This document shows positions 17,217 to 26,820 of a DNA stretch of 64,000 bases, in pieces (position 1 is the first letter of the stretch; each line of letters starts with the position of its first letter). Position numbers and translations under genes: made by a program. The stretch spans positions 1,077,435 through 1,141,434 of the forward strand of contig NZ_JAKUKE010000003.1 in assembly GCF_024197615.1 (NCBI RefSeq), read 5' to 3'. Under the pieces are notes generated by a model. The model saw only the letters and a list, made by a program, of their open reading frames with translations. It made no database searches and was not told the origin of the DNA. This DNA comes from Desulfuromonas sp. KJ2020 (GTDB lineage Bacteria; Desulfobacterota; Desulfuromonadia; Desulfuromonadales; SZUA-540).

Positions 17217-18596
17217 TCAGCTCTCGCTACTGACATGCAGGCCATGCTTTTTCATCAGATCATAGATCGTCGGGCGGCTGATACCCAGAGTTTCAGCCGC
17301 CTTGGCGATATTCCCCTGGTCCTGCTCAATGGCCGCCAGCACCATCTGCCGCTCGACCCTATCCTTGGCCTCTTTCAACGACATGCCAGCCGTTTTTACT
17401 TCCGGTTCCCGATTGCCCGCAGATTCCTCAAAGCCTAAATCCACTGGGTTAATCAAAGGGCCATCGGTCATGATAATGGCGCGCTTCACCTTGTTCTCCA
17501 GCTCACGCACGTTCCCCGGCCAGGCATAGGCCTGCAGCTGATTTATGGCCGCTACGTTGAATCCACGTACTTTTTTCTGAAAACTGTCACTATAGCGGTG
17601 GAGAAAAAGGTTGGCCAGCAGCAGGATATCGTCCCCCCGCTCGCGCAGCGGCGGCAGTGACATGCTGATGACCCCCAGACGATAGTAGAGATCCTCGCGG
17701 AAAGCGCCTGAGGCGATGGCTTTCTCGATATCCACGTTAGTCGCGGCAATCACCCGCACATCGACGGCAATATCCTCCCGGCCGCCCACCCGCTGCATGA
17801 CGCCATCCTGAAGAAAACGCAGCAACTTGACCTGCAAAGGCGCCGACAGCTCGCCGATCTCATCCAGAAACAGGGTGCCGCCGTGGGCATATTCCACCTT
17901 GCCGTGCACCCGGCCCTGCGCGCCGGTAAAAGCCCCTTTTTCATGCCCGAAGAGTTCCGACTCCAGCAGGTTCTCGGGAATGGCGCCGCAGTTGATGGGG
18001 ATAAAAGGCGCCTTGGCGCGCAGGCTTTCGCTGTGGATGGCTCTGGCCACCAACTCCTTGCCTGTGCCGCTTTCTCCCAGCACCAGTACCGAGACATTGG
18101 TGGTGGCTACCTTGCGAATCGTGGTGAAAACCTCCTGCATGGGCGGGCACTGGCCGAAAATGCCCTGGGTATTCTGCTCTGCCACCAGAGCCGACTGCAG
18201 CTGCCGATTCTCAGCCTCCAGCGCCGCCAGATGAAAGGCCCGCGAAAGGATGACTTTCAGTTCGTTCAGGTCAATAGGCTTATGATAAAAATCATAAGCG
18301 CCCAGCTGGATGGCCTTAAGCGCCACCTCCTGCTCGCCCCGTCCGGTAATAACGATGACTTTGGTCGCCGGCGCCTGCTGCAGCATTCGTGAGAGACAGC
18401 GAAACCCCTCCTCCGAGCCATCGGGATCAGGAGGCAGGCCCAGATCGAGCGTGACGACTTTCGGCTCGTTCTTGGCAAACAGGTCCATGGCCTCTTGGCC
18501 ATCCGCCGCAAACAAAACCTTGTAATCCTTGCCCAGCCCCCAGCGCAGCTGCTTCAAAATTTCGCTGTTGTCATCGATAACCAGCAGTTTTTCCAT
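17217..18596 (-). CDS. prsR: PEP-CTERM-locus sigma-54 response regulator PrsR
   Basis: A 459-residue NtrC-type activator. The receiver domain (1-120) has the acidic pair DD at 8-9, the phosphoacceptor Asp51 in VVTLDLGLP and Lys in HKPIDLNEL. The AAA+ domain has GESGTGKELVARA (Walker A), the sigma-54-contacting GAFTGA, and GTLFLDEIGEL (Walker B). The C-terminal HTH is GNIAKAAETLGISRPTIYDLMKKHGL. Start ATG 18596 has GAGGGG five bases upstream and is chosen over ATG 18611. It is encoded directly after prsK. In XrtA loci this pair is known to activate PEP-CTERM genes with RpoN. Confidence 0.92.
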   Translation of the reverse strand: MEKLLVIDDNSEILKQLRWGLGKDYKVLFAADGQEAMDLFAKNEPKVVTLDLGLPPDPDGSEEGFRCLSRMLQQAPATKVIVITGRGEQEVALKAIQLGAYDFYHKPIDLNELKVILSRAFHLAALEAENRQLQSALVAEQNTQGIFGQCPPMQEVFTTIRKVATTNVSVLVLGESGTGKELVARAIHSESLRAKAPFIPINCGAIPENLLESELFGHEKGAFTGAQGRVHGKVEYAHGGTLFLDEIGELSAPLQVKLLRFLQDGVMQRVGGREDIAVDVRVIAATNVDIEKAIASGAFREDLYYRLGVISMSLPPLRERGDDILLLANLFLHRYSDSFQKKVRGFNVAAINQLQAYAWPGNVRELENKVKRAIIMTDGPLINPVDLGFEESAGNREPEVKTAGMSLKEAKDRVERQMVLAAIEQDQGNIAKAAETLGISRPTIYDLMKKHGLHVSSES

Positions 18597-18626
18597 AAAA
18601 CCCCTCACCATAAAACGGGCATTCCA

Positions 18627-20684
18627 TTATTCCGCCAAGGCGCACCCGGGCAGCCAGACGGTGAACGTCGTTCCCCTACCCTCCTGACTTTCCACCTCTA
18701 TGCGACCACCATGGGCCTCAACGATATTCCGGCACTGATAAAGGCCGATGCCAAACCCCTTTTTCTTGGTGGTCTCGAAGGGTTTGAACAACCTCTCTTT
18801 TATAAAGGCTTCCGACATCCCGCAGCCATAATCATGACAGCGTAGATAAGCCATACCAGCCTGACCAACTTCCAGTTCGACCGGACCTTCACCATTGCTG
18901 GCGTCCAGGGCATTGAGGATAAGATTCTCAACAACCCGGGCCATTTCAAACGGATCGACTTCGCACCTCACCGGGGCACCCGTCAGTTCAATAGCACGGC
19001 CCGACATATCGCCAACCACTCCTGCGGCCAGCTCCAACAAATCTACCTCGACCAGCACAAGGGTCTTTTTGCCCTCCAGGTTTTTGAGTCTGTCCACCAA
19101 CCCCTTCATCCGTTCTACGCTCTTATCGAGGGTCTCCAGCATATCTTGCTGGAATTCAGGATTGTCCAGATAATGTCGGCCGTTTTCGACGGCCAGAGCC
19201 AGGTTGGACACGGTATTTTTCAGGTCGTGCATGACAAAGGCAGTCACCTTCCCCATCGCCGCCATCTCACGATTCCGCGAGAGTTGATCAGCAAGTTTCT
19301 GGTTGTGAATAACAGCCATCGCCTGTGCCGCCATAACTTTCATCAGATCGTAGTCTTCAAAGGAGAATGTCTCTCCCTTGTTAATAGGTGTCCCTAAAAA
19401 AATAACCCCTTTCAGGTGTTCACCTACAAAAAGAGGAATAACAAATTGTATTTCCTGTTCGGAAAGAAAGTTCTCAACTTTTTGATCGTTACCAAGCTCC
19501 CATTCGGCAGCATTCAACACCCAGCGGCGTTCCCGCAGAAAACCGATCAATTCGCTCTGGCCTGGCAGATTTTCAAATGGACACGAGCGCCCATATCCCG
19601 AAACGCACAGGAAATCGTCACTCTCGTTGGAACGCAGATAAAGCAGAGCCCCATGCACCGAAAACGTTTCACAAAAAAAAGCAAGAATTTCATCCTCGAT
19701 TTGTCCATCGAGCCCCTTTTGGGAGAGCCTCTGGGTAAAGCCAAGCCAATGGTCCCGATAGTCGTATTTGTCCCGATAGAAATTTTTGCTGATAAAAACT
19801 TTCATCCGTCGACGCATCGTCTCGGACAAGATAAGAACAATCAGGATAAGGCCACCGATCAGCGCCAGCATGGCGAGAAAATAGCGCTGGGAATAAGGCC
19901 CCAGATACCGCATTCCCTCGCCGGCCAGACCAAGAGCCAGAAAATAAATCCCGACTACCAGTATGACCACCGAGCGATAAGCCACTCGGCGCGACAAGGC
20001 CATTTGGGGAATTTTCTTTTTTCGTCTCAGAGAATAAAGGATCAGACCAGCGCCAAGGAAAAGACCAAAAGAACGTACAGGCAGAAAAGAATAGTCAAGC
20101 GACCGATAGAGGAGGCCCTGGCTGTAGTAAAAAAGCTGAGTAGCAATGATCGTCCCGATGCCGACAAGTTCAAACTTCATGACCCAGCGAGCCTGCTGGC
20201 CAAGGGAGGAATAAAAACTCTCGAGTAAAACAAGGGGGTAGGTAAGAAAGAGTACCAGGGCGAGATAAAAATAGTAGCCGAGGGTCCCGAGAAACAGTAC
20301 CGACTCCTTGGAGAAATCCGGATTGAAATACATTTGTTGGGGGGATGAGAAAAGAATAGCCAGCAGGAACAGGGACGACAAAGCCAGCAGCACAAGACTG
20401 AACAGACGTCGTGGGCCAGCAGAAGGAAAGCCACACATCCCAAGGGTAAGAACAATCCAGGTCGAAGGCAGCAAGCCCTCGCTCAGAAGTGATCCCCTTT
20501 CCCAGAAGGAAAGATCCCCTGGAAAGAGATAGGTTTGAAGGTGGAAGAACTCCAGAGATGCACTAATGACCAGGGCACCCGCCAGAAGCAGGGAATTTCG
20601 CGACCGCCAGGGGGGAAAACACAGAACGAGGGCCGCCAACAGTGAGACAGCTGCAGCCAAAATTGCGGACCCTGTAAGAACCAT
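18627..20684 (-). CDS. prsK: PEP-CTERM-locus sensor histidine kinase PrsK
   Basis: A 685-residue membrane sensor kinase. About eight or nine hydrophobic segments occupy residues 1-290. A GAF-like domain follows (about 330-455). The kinase core has the H box AFVMHDLKNTVSNL (His near 475), N box NLILNALDASNG, and G boxes DYGCGMSEAF and GFGIGLYQCRNIVEAHGG. This domain order is that of the PEP-CTERM system kinase (TIGR02916-like). It lies 30 bases upstream of prsR and seven bases after the DUF218 gene, so the three are likely co-transcribed. The signal sensed is unknown. Confidence 0.92.
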   Translation of the reverse strand: MVLTGSAILAAAVSLLAALVLCFPPWRSRNSLLLAGALVISASLEFFHLQTYLFPGDLSFWERGSLLSEGLLPSTWIVLTLGMCGFPSAGPRRLFSLVLLALSSLFLLAILFSSPQQMYFNPDFSKESVLFLGTLGYYFYLALVLFLTYPLVLLESFYSSLGQQARWVMKFELVGIGTIIATQLFYYSQGLLYRSLDYSFLPVRSFGLFLGAGLILYSLRRKKKIPQMALSRRVAYRSVVILVVGIYFLALGLAGEGMRYLGPYSQRYFLAMLALIGGLILIVLILSETMRRRMKVFISKNFYRDKYDYRDHWLGFTQRLSQKGLDGQIEDEILAFFCETFSVHGALLYLRSNESDDFLCVSGYGRSCPFENLPGQSELIGFLRERRWVLNAAEWELGNDQKVENFLSEQEIQFVIPLFVGEHLKGVIFLGTPINKGETFSFEDYDLMKVMAAQAMAVIHNQKLADQLSRNREMAAMGKVTAFVMHDLKNTVSNLALAVENGRHYLDNPEFQQDMLETLDKSVERMKGLVDRLKNLEGKKTLVLVEVDLLELAAGVVGDMSGRAIELTGAPVRCEVDPFEMARVVENLILNALDASNGEGPVELEVGQAGMAYLRCHDYGCGMSEAFIKERLFKPFETTKKKGFGIGLYQCRNIVEAHGGRIEVESQEGRGTTFTVWLPGCALAE

Positions 20685-20691
20685 GGCACCT

Positions 20692-21297
20692 TCAAAACGT
20701 AGTCAGGCCATAGCGAACCTGATAATAGACCAACTTAACAAACTCACCCAGCAGAACTTTCAGCCGGTGTAAATTCCAAGCAGCTCCCTTATGGTTGGGG
20801 CCCGGATAGACCCCTATGGATATACTTTCATTTTTTGCATGGAAGTTAAAAGACCACAACGTCCGGCGCGTGTGGTAGTCCGAGGTCACCACGACCAGAG
20901 ATTTCATCCCCTCTGCCCGCGCATAGTCCACAGCATGGCTGGCATCATAGTATGTTCCACTGGCCGAGTAGGGCAATTTGACGATGGCTTCAGCAGCTAC
21001 GCCACGCTTCAAAAGCGCCTGTTCCGCCCATTCGACATGGTAAAGATTACGCCCATGTTCCTTTGAATAACGACCGAGTACACCGTCATTGGTGAGCAAA
21101 ATCTTATCGGATACCCCCTGTTCGTACAATTCGACCAACGGCGGTAACCTTTCCCAGATACTTCCCGCCATCAGGACGAGGGCATCCGTCTTGTTTTGTG
21201 GTCGCGTCACGGTCAGGTAGCTTTCGAGAAGGGGCAACAAAACAATCGGTGCAGCCGTCAAAAGAAACAGGCCTGAAATCAAAATAAATTTCTTCAT
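20692..21297 (-). CDS. YdcF-like DUF218 domain protein
   Basis: A 201-residue protein with one N-terminal membrane anchor (KFILISGLFLLTAAPIVLLPLL) and a periplasmic DUF218/ElyC-YdcF fold. The core motif is DALVLMAGSIWERLPPLVELYEQG, followed by KILLTNDGVLG, DASHAVDYARAEGMKSLVVVTSDYHTRRTLWSF. Family members include ElyC, linked to undecaprenyl-carrier metabolism, though the reaction is unsettled. ATG 21297 (MKKFILI) is preferred over the longer frame to 21390, which lacks a signal anchor. It sits between a glycosyltransferase and prsK in the EPS operon, consistent with a role in lipid-linked sugar handling. Confidence 0.75.
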   Translation of the reverse strand: MKKFILISGLFLLTAAPIVLLPLLESYLTVTRPQNKTDALVLMAGSIWERLPPLVELYEQGVSDKILLTNDGVLGRYSKEHGRNLYHVEWAEQALLKRGVAAEAIVKLPYSASGTYYDASHAVDYARAEGMKSLVVVTSDYHTRRTLWSFNFHAKNESISIGVYPGPNHKGAAWNLHRLKVLLGEFVKLVYYQVRYGLTTF

Positions 21298-21316
21298 AAA
21301 CGCGTAGATGAGCCCC

Positions 21317-22447
21317 TTACCGCTGTGGGGTCCACATGACATCTTTTTTGCCCCGCACAAAACGCCCCCAGCCGAGAGCCTGTGCGGCAATGGTCAGCAA
21401 GAAAAAAGAACTGAGCTGCCCGAAGCGGCCTCCGGCAGGCCAACGCAGGGCCGCCAGCCCAAAACCGACAAAAAGAAGCTGCGCCACAACCATGCCTCCG
21501 AAAAAAACCGAGTGGCCCGCGAGCGTCAAAGCTGTCACCAAAGTGCCAAGGAAAAAGAAAGGGACCAGAAACCTTAGCACTTTATGCGAAAAGAGGAAGA
21601 ACGCAAACCAGCCATATTTTTGGGGATCAAGAAAGTGCCGATGTCGAAATATCGCCCACAGGGTACGATTGGTAATGCGAATCTGCCGCTTGAACTCTTT
21701 CCCCTGCCCTTGTGAAGGCTGTTCATAGCAGTAGACCAAAGGATCGAGCACCACCCGGCCCTGTTGAGCGACCACGTTGAGGGGGATGACAAAATCATTG
21801 ATGTCCCCTTCCTGCAAGGGCTGGTACAGCTCACGGCGCAAGGCAAAGACGGCCCCATCCGCCCCCACGCAGGAATCGAGTCGGCTTTCCGATTCTTTGG
21901 TGAATCGTTCCAAACGAGCATACAGGCCAGCGCTCTCTTCTTCCCCAGCCGCATTGCGATACCGGGTCCAGCCGGTAACAAGGCCAATAGCGGGATCGGT
22001 AAAATTGGCGGCAACCGCTTGCAGCAGATCGGCGGGGAACATGGAGTTAGCGTCGGTAAAAAGAAGGATATCCCCCTCGGTTTGCGGCACGATCCGGTTC
22101 AGGCAAATCGTTTTGCCCGCCCGATCGTCATACGCATGCAGGGTGATGCGAGGGTCTGAAAAAGAGGACACAATCTCATGAGTATTGTCGGTAGAGCCAT
22201 CGGATACAACATGGATCTGCACTCGATCTGCCGAATAGTTGAGAGCGAGGGCATTTTCCAGTTTGGCGCGTATAACGTCCTCTTCGTTGTAAACGGATAT
22301 GATGATCGAGATTGACGGCTTGTCGGAGCCCTGTCGCCAGGGACGGCCCAGAGCCTCCGCCAGCAGAAATACAACAAGAGGATAGATCAGATAGGAGTAC
22401 AGCCCGAAAAACAGAAAAACGTAAAAGAGTACTTCCACCATCATCAA
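21317..22447 (-). CDS. Membrane glycosyltransferase family 2
   Basis: A 376-residue GT2 enzyme with an N-terminal membrane segment and three C-terminal ones (FFLFSHKVLRFLVPFFFLGTLV onward). The GT-A core shows SIIISVYNEEDVIRAKLENAL, VSDGSTDNTHEIV, LFTDANSMFPADLL and a QxxRW-like region (QIRITNRTLWAIF). It probably adds a sugar to the lipid-linked EPS repeat on the cytoplasmic face. Its start overlaps the amidotransferase stop by four bases (ATGA). The acceptor and donor cannot be read from sequence. Confidence 0.85.
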   Translation of the reverse strand: MMMVEVLFYVFLFFGLYSYLIYPLVVFLLAEALGRPWRQGSDKPSISIIISVYNEEDVIRAKLENALALNYSADRVQIHVVSDGSTDNTHEIVSSFSDPRITLHAYDDRAGKTICLNRIVPQTEGDILLFTDANSMFPADLLQAVAANFTDPAIGLVTGWTRYRNAAGEEESAGLYARLERFTKESESRLDSCVGADGAVFALRRELYQPLQEGDINDFVIPLNVVAQQGRVVLDPLVYCYEQPSQGQGKEFKRQIRITNRTLWAIFRHRHFLDPQKYGWFAFFLFSHKVLRFLVPFFFLGTLVTALTLAGHSVFFGGMVVAQLLFVGFGLAALRWPAGGRFGQLSSFFLLTIAAQALGWGRFVRGKKDVMWTPQR

Positions 22448-24348
22448 TCCTGCCCTCCCCCGCCCATGTACAGGTTAAACCATGTCTGAAAAATAACCAT
22501 GGACCAGATCAGCGTATCGTGAATCTCCCGGCCTGAGAAATGTTCATCCAAAACCCGACGAACCGTACTCTGGTCTATCAGGTCATGACGACCCAAATTT
22601 CGGGGAGAGAGAGTCTCCAGCACGAAAGGCTTGAGTTCGTTTTTGAGCCAGCGTGTCATCGGGCCGACAAACCCTTGTTTGCGGTGATCGATAACCTCCG
22701 CTGGCAGATAAGGCCGGGCCGCCTTCTTCAGCAGATATTTTTTGCGCATCCATTTCATCTTCAGGTCCGGTGGAATGGTGGAGCAGTATTCGAGAAATTT
22801 GTGGTCGAGAAAAGGCACACGCACTTCCAGGGCATGGTGCATGCTCAGACGGTCGGTCAAGGCCAGGATATCCTCGGGCAGATAGGTTTTCAGGTCACAA
22901 TAGAGGACCCGGTTGAGGGAATCGGTCGGGCCATCGACGTTGGACGAATGGAAGTGCCCCAATACAAGATCACGACATCCATCCAGGTGTTGGACAAAGC
23001 GGGGGCGATCGGTGAAAAAGGAATCTCGCAGCGACGGGTTCATTTTGTTCAGAAAACCGAAGTAACGCTCCCCCGGCGGCAGCCCTGCCCCACGCACAAA
23101 ACGCTTCATATGGTTGACCGTATAGTGGCCATCAGCCCGCTCCGAAAGTCTTTCTACCAGAGGGCGCACCATCCCTTCACGTAAAAAGCCAGGCAGATGA
23201 GCGTATTTACTGCTTAAAGCAAAACCCAGGTGACGCTCGTAGCCGGCAAAAACCTCATCTCCACCAAGGCCTGAAAGAGCCACGGTGACATTTTCCCTGG
23301 CGATTTTACAGACAAAATACGAAGGGATGACTGAATCGTCGGCGAAGGGTTCGTCAAAGGCTCTGACAATTGTCTCAACCAGCCCACTGGCCTCGGGCTG
23401 CACCTCAAACTCCCGATGCTGGGCTCCGTAACGCGTGGCGACCTGCCGGGCATACCCCCGCTCGTCAAGATAGCCACCGACATCCCCACCAAAACCCATG
23501 CAGAAGGTGTTAACAGGAGCCGTAGGAGCCTGACTCATCAGCGCCACCACGGTGCTGGAATCGACCCCTCCACTGAGGAAAGCCCCCAAAGGCACTTCGC
23601 TCATAAGACGAATGCGAACCGCCTCCTGCAGAAGGTCCATAAAACCCGCAATAAAGGTTGCTTCACTCTTGCCATAATCGGGGGAAGGATAAAGATCCCA
23701 GTATTTCCTGATGGTTGCCTTGCCGTCGCGCAAGGTCAGGGTATGTCCTGGAAGAAGTTTGCGGATGCCGCGGTAGATGGTCAATTCGCCGGGAATGTAG
23801 GAAAGATTGAAATAAGCGGCCAGAGCCAGTTCATCAATCTCCCTGGGGACACTCTCATCCGCCAGGATCGCTTTCATTTCAGAAGCAAAGGAAAAGCCTC
23901 GCCCCCTGTCACTGTAAAAGAGCGGCTTAATGCCGAGGCGATCCCGTCCTAGAAAAAGGGTACGAGAAGTACCGTCCCACACCGCAAAGGCAAACATCCC
24001 CCGCAACTGGCTGACGCAATCTTCGCCCCATTCCTCATAAGCGTGCAAAACAACTTCGGTGTCGCTGCGTGTGGAAAAACGGTGGCCCAGGGCCAGCAGA
24101 CGCTCCCGTATTTCCTCATGATTGTAGATTTCACCGTTACAGATAATGGCCCGGGTGCGGTCTTCATTGAAAATCGGCTGATGTCCGCCGGACAGATCGA
24201 TGATGCTCAGCCGTCGATGTCCCAGCCCGATATGATCGTCACGATAATATCCGGCGTCGTCCGGCCCCCGGTGAGCCAGGGTGGTGGTAGCTCTTTCCAG
24301 AAAGCCCTGATCAATCCCAGGGGAGACGATGCCAAATATACCGCACAT
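22444..24348 (-). CDS. asnB: XrtA-associated asparagine synthetase-like amidotransferase
   Basis: A 634-residue glutamine-hydrolysing amidotransferase. Cys2 in MCGIFGIVSPG is the glutaminase nucleophile, supported by LAHRGPDDAGYY, RRLSIIDLSGGHQP and ICNGEIYNHEEIRERL. The synthetase domain has GAFLSGGVDSSTVVALMS (ATP pyrophosphatase SGGxDS) and VALSGLGGDEVFAGY. The subtype common in exosortase A EPS loci (TIGR03108-like) presumably amidates a uronic acid or other carboxyl in the polysaccharide. Ordinary asparagine synthesis cannot be excluded. It sits between an NAD-dependent epimerase and a glycosyltransferase. Confidence 0.88.
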   Translation of the reverse strand: MCGIFGIVSPGIDQGFLERATTTLAHRGPDDAGYYRDDHIGLGHRRLSIIDLSGGHQPIFNEDRTRAIICNGEIYNHEEIRERLLALGHRFSTRSDTEVVLHAYEEWGEDCVSQLRGMFAFAVWDGTSRTLFLGRDRLGIKPLFYSDRGRGFSFASEMKAILADESVPREIDELALAAYFNLSYIPGELTIYRGIRKLLPGHTLTLRDGKATIRKYWDLYPSPDYGKSEATFIAGFMDLLQEAVRIRLMSEVPLGAFLSGGVDSSTVVALMSQAPTAPVNTFCMGFGGDVGGYLDERGYARQVATRYGAQHREFEVQPEASGLVETIVRAFDEPFADDSVIPSYFVCKIARENVTVALSGLGGDEVFAGYERHLGFALSSKYAHLPGFLREGMVRPLVERLSERADGHYTVNHMKRFVRGAGLPPGERYFGFLNKMNPSLRDSFFTDRPRFVQHLDGCRDLVLGHFHSSNVDGPTDSLNRVLYCDLKTYLPEDILALTDRLSMHHALEVRVPFLDHKFLEYCSTIPPDLKMKWMRKKYLLKKAARPYLPAEVIDHRKQGFVGPMTRWLKNELKPFVLETLSPRNLGRHDLIDQSTVRRVLDEHFSGREIHDTLIWSMVIFQTWFNLYMGGGGQD

Positions 24349-24363
24349 GACCGGTTCCTCAGG

Positions 24364-25380
24364 TTAGTGTTGGTCGCAAGAAACAATGCGTTCGACGGCT
24401 TGCGCAAAGGGAACCCCGGACTGCCAGCCCAAATCGGCCGCAATCCTGGAGGCGTCGTACACAACAGGTTTCTGTGAGGACCACAGGCGATAAAGGGTTA
24501 AAGCAGGGGGACGCTTCATCACCGAAAAAACCTTTTCCTGCATTGCCACCACTGTTGACAGCAGGCCCAAGGGGATATAAAAAACGCGGGCCGCCGGATG
24601 GAGCTTACGGATATAGTCGTCCATGTATTTCCGTTTGCCTACATGCTCTGGGTCGACCACATTATAGATTTTTCCGACACTTCGCTCGCTGGACAAAGCG
24701 GCGCAAATGGCCTGCACCAGATTATCGACGTAGACCAGCGGCAGCTCAAAATTTTCGTTGCCGATTACGGCGAAGATCTTATTGGCCCAATTGAAGCCGA
24801 GCATAGGCGTATAATTTTCACCGCCACAGCCATAAATGGTTCCGGGGCGCAGACAAACTGCAGCAACCTTCCCCTCCTGCATACAGGCCGTCACCAGGTT
24901 CTCTGCTTCCAGTTTCGCCTGGGAATACGCTCCCCTCCTCTCGGGAAACTGTTCGAGGGGGCTATTTTCATCCAGCACCTGTCCAGGTTGGCAATCGGCC
25001 ACGCCATAAACAGAGCAAGAACTGATATAGACCAGTTTTTTAACATGATAGCGCGCACAGAGAGCAAGGATATGAGAGGTTCCGCCAATCGTAACCCGAC
25101 GGGCGCCATCCTCCGACCCGCTGGTGTCTGCGGCGGCATGGATCACCATGCCGATGCCCTCAAAAGCTGGTCCGAGAGAGTCGATATCGGCCACATCACC
25201 AAAAGCGAATTCGACCCCAGGCAAACGGATAGCCTCAACCCGTGAAGTTGGCCGCACCAGAGCGCGCACAGAATAACCATCCTCAACCAGAGCCTTGACA
25301 ATGCGTCGCCCCAGAAAACCGCTGGCACCTGTGACCAGGACCCTGTCTTTCTCGCCCATTTCCAACGAATCCCCCCTCAT
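24364..25380 (-). CDS. NAD-dependent epimerase/dehydratase (extended SDR)
   Basis: A 338-residue extended short-chain dehydrogenase. The NAD site is RVLVTGASGFLGRRIVKALVEDG (about 13-35). Substrate and catalytic motifs include VIHAAADTSGSED, YISSCSVYG and the YxxxK pair in YSQAKLEAENLV. It likely interconverts or oxidises a nucleotide sugar or a related substrate for the EPS. The C-terminal part (LHPAARVFYIPLGLLSTVVAMQEKVF) resembles SDRs acting on lipid-like or 3-beta-hydroxysteroid substrates, so sugar specificity is an inference from context. Start may be ATG 25380 or ATG 25359 (MGEKDRV); neither has a strong Shine-Dalgarno. Confidence 0.8.
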   Translation of the reverse strand: MRGDSLEMGEKDRVLVTGASGFLGRRIVKALVEDGYSVRALVRPTSRVEAIRLPGVEFAFGDVADIDSLGPAFEGIGMVIHAAADTSGSEDGARRVTIGGTSHILALCARYHVKKLVYISSCSVYGVADCQPGQVLDENSPLEQFPERRGAYSQAKLEAENLVTACMQEGKVAAVCLRPGTIYGCGGENYTPMLGFNWANKIFAVIGNENFELPLVYVDNLVQAICAALSSERSVGKIYNVVDPEHVGKRKYMDDYIRKLHPAARVFYIPLGLLSTVVAMQEKVFSVMKRPPALTLYRLWSSQKPVVYDASRIAADLGWQSGVPFAQAVERIVSCDQH

Positions 25381-25407
25381 AATAAGTGAACCACTGAAGC
25401 TAGTACC

Positions 25408-26805
25408 CTATACGACTTTTCGGCGAATATGGTCGACCAGGCGGAACGCCAGTTGCCCAATAGCCAGGCCCGTATTGGCATAGGAATGTTCTTGCAACAC
25501 TGATCCATCACAGACAAAGGCATTTTTACAAAATTTTACCTTGAGATCACTGTCGATAAGGTCATCATCCTTATCACCCATAGACGTTGTACCCGAATGA
25601 TGAGCTGCCGACCAAAGCCAGTCGTCAGTGATTTCAGTGTGGATATTGACCTCTTCGGAAAGGTCGGTCAGCATCCCGGCCAAGCTGTTGAGCATTTCGC
25701 GATAAGCGCCTATCTCCTCGTCAGAGATGGACCAGTCGACATGTAGCTGATCGTTATCATAGTAGACACGATTGCCGCCTCTTTTCTGCTCGGCGATAAA
25801 TAGAATATTGAATGTTCGGCTGGGAATGCTAACTCCGAAAAGATGAGCGAAAATCTCGGACACAATGTCAGGATGGAAAATTTTCCAGGAAAAAGCCTTT
25901 TTAATCCGAGCCAAACCGGCACTGGCCCCCAGAGCGGACTTGTATTTGTATATGGACAACCGATTATCCATGGTCAAGGCAGGCCTGAAAAAAGCGGCTG
26001 CGGTATATTGACCGCAGCCGCTTTTCAGACGCACGGCATTGCGGCTGACATAGTCTCCCTTGTCGTAAGAAGATAATTTTTTAAATGCAGGCGAAATATC
26101 TTTCTTAAACCGAACTTTGCCGACGAATCCCATGGGGTGATCAATAAAACCAACCCCCACACTGTGGCAAGAAAGCCCCGCCGCATGGATCATTTTCTGC
26201 AACACACCAGGGGTTCCCATGGCACCGGCCGCAACAATGACAATATCCGGCGCTAGTGCATGGTCATTTCCCTGAACCGAAAAAGTGACCCGAGAGATTC
26301 GGCCCTGCTCTATGACAAATTCGATATTTTCAACATGAAAAAAGGTTTTTACTCGAGGCGCGGGTGTAAGTTTATGAAATTTTTTAGGATAAATCAGACA
26401 ATCAATTCCATGGGGGAAAACAACAAAATTTTTGAACAGAGAATTAACATTTTCGACCAGTTTGTCATATTCCGTTTGAAAGGAAGGATGCGTGAAATAA
26501 AGGGCGCCAGCAGCCTTGTCTATGAATGGTTGAGCATCAACAAGAACTTCTTTAAAAGATAAAGACTTGACATCTTTAGGATGAATTGAAATTAGACCGT
26601 TGTGCCAAAGATTCGTTGTGCCCCCACGCCCATAACAAAAGGTTTCGACTTCAGCTAATTTTTTATTGTTACAAATATATTTTGGAAACAGAATTGAATG
26701 CTCTGGCCCGATTTCTAAAAGTGTAACATTATATATTTTTGACAATTCATTACAGATCAAAGTACCCGACAACCCGGCACCAATTACAACAACGTTTTTA
26801 CCCAC
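25408..26805 (-). CDS. GMC-type FAD-dependent oxidoreductase
   Basis: A 465-residue flavoprotein starting at GTG 26805 just after GGGGG. The Rossmann motif VVVIGAGLSGTLICNELSKIYNVTLLE binds FAD. A YGRGGTTNLWHNG segment follows. The GMC C-terminal motif is AHHSGTTSMGDKDDDLIDSDLKV, with the catalytic-type His, then FVCDGSVLQEHSYANTGLAIGQLAFRL. Similar oxidases act on sugar alcohols, and some relatives in EPS loci are uncharacterised. The gene lies between the deacetylase/glycosyltransferase block and the epimerase and is somewhat AT-richer at its 5' part. The substrate is unknown; oxidation of a sugar of the repeat unit is inferred. Confidence 0.8.
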   Translation of the reverse strand: MGKNVVVIGAGLSGTLICNELSKIYNVTLLEIGPEHSILFPKYICNNKKLAEVETFCYGRGGTTNLWHNGLISIHPKDVKSLSFKEVLVDAQPFIDKAAGALYFTHPSFQTEYDKLVENVNSLFKNFVVFPHGIDCLIYPKKFHKLTPAPRVKTFFHVENIEFVIEQGRISRVTFSVQGNDHALAPDIVIVAAGAMGTPGVLQKMIHAAGLSCHSVGVGFIDHPMGFVGKVRFKKDISPAFKKLSSYDKGDYVSRNAVRLKSGCGQYTAAAFFRPALTMDNRLSIYKYKSALGASAGLARIKKAFSWKIFHPDIVSEIFAHLFGVSIPSRTFNILFIAEQKRGGNRVYYDNDQLHVDWSISDEEIGAYREMLNSLAGMLTDLSEEVNIHTEITDDWLWSAAHHSGTTSMGDKDDDLIDSDLKVKFCKNAFVCDGSVLQEHSYANTGLAIGQLAFRLVDHIRRKVV

Positions 26806-26820
26806 ACATACCCCCGCTAA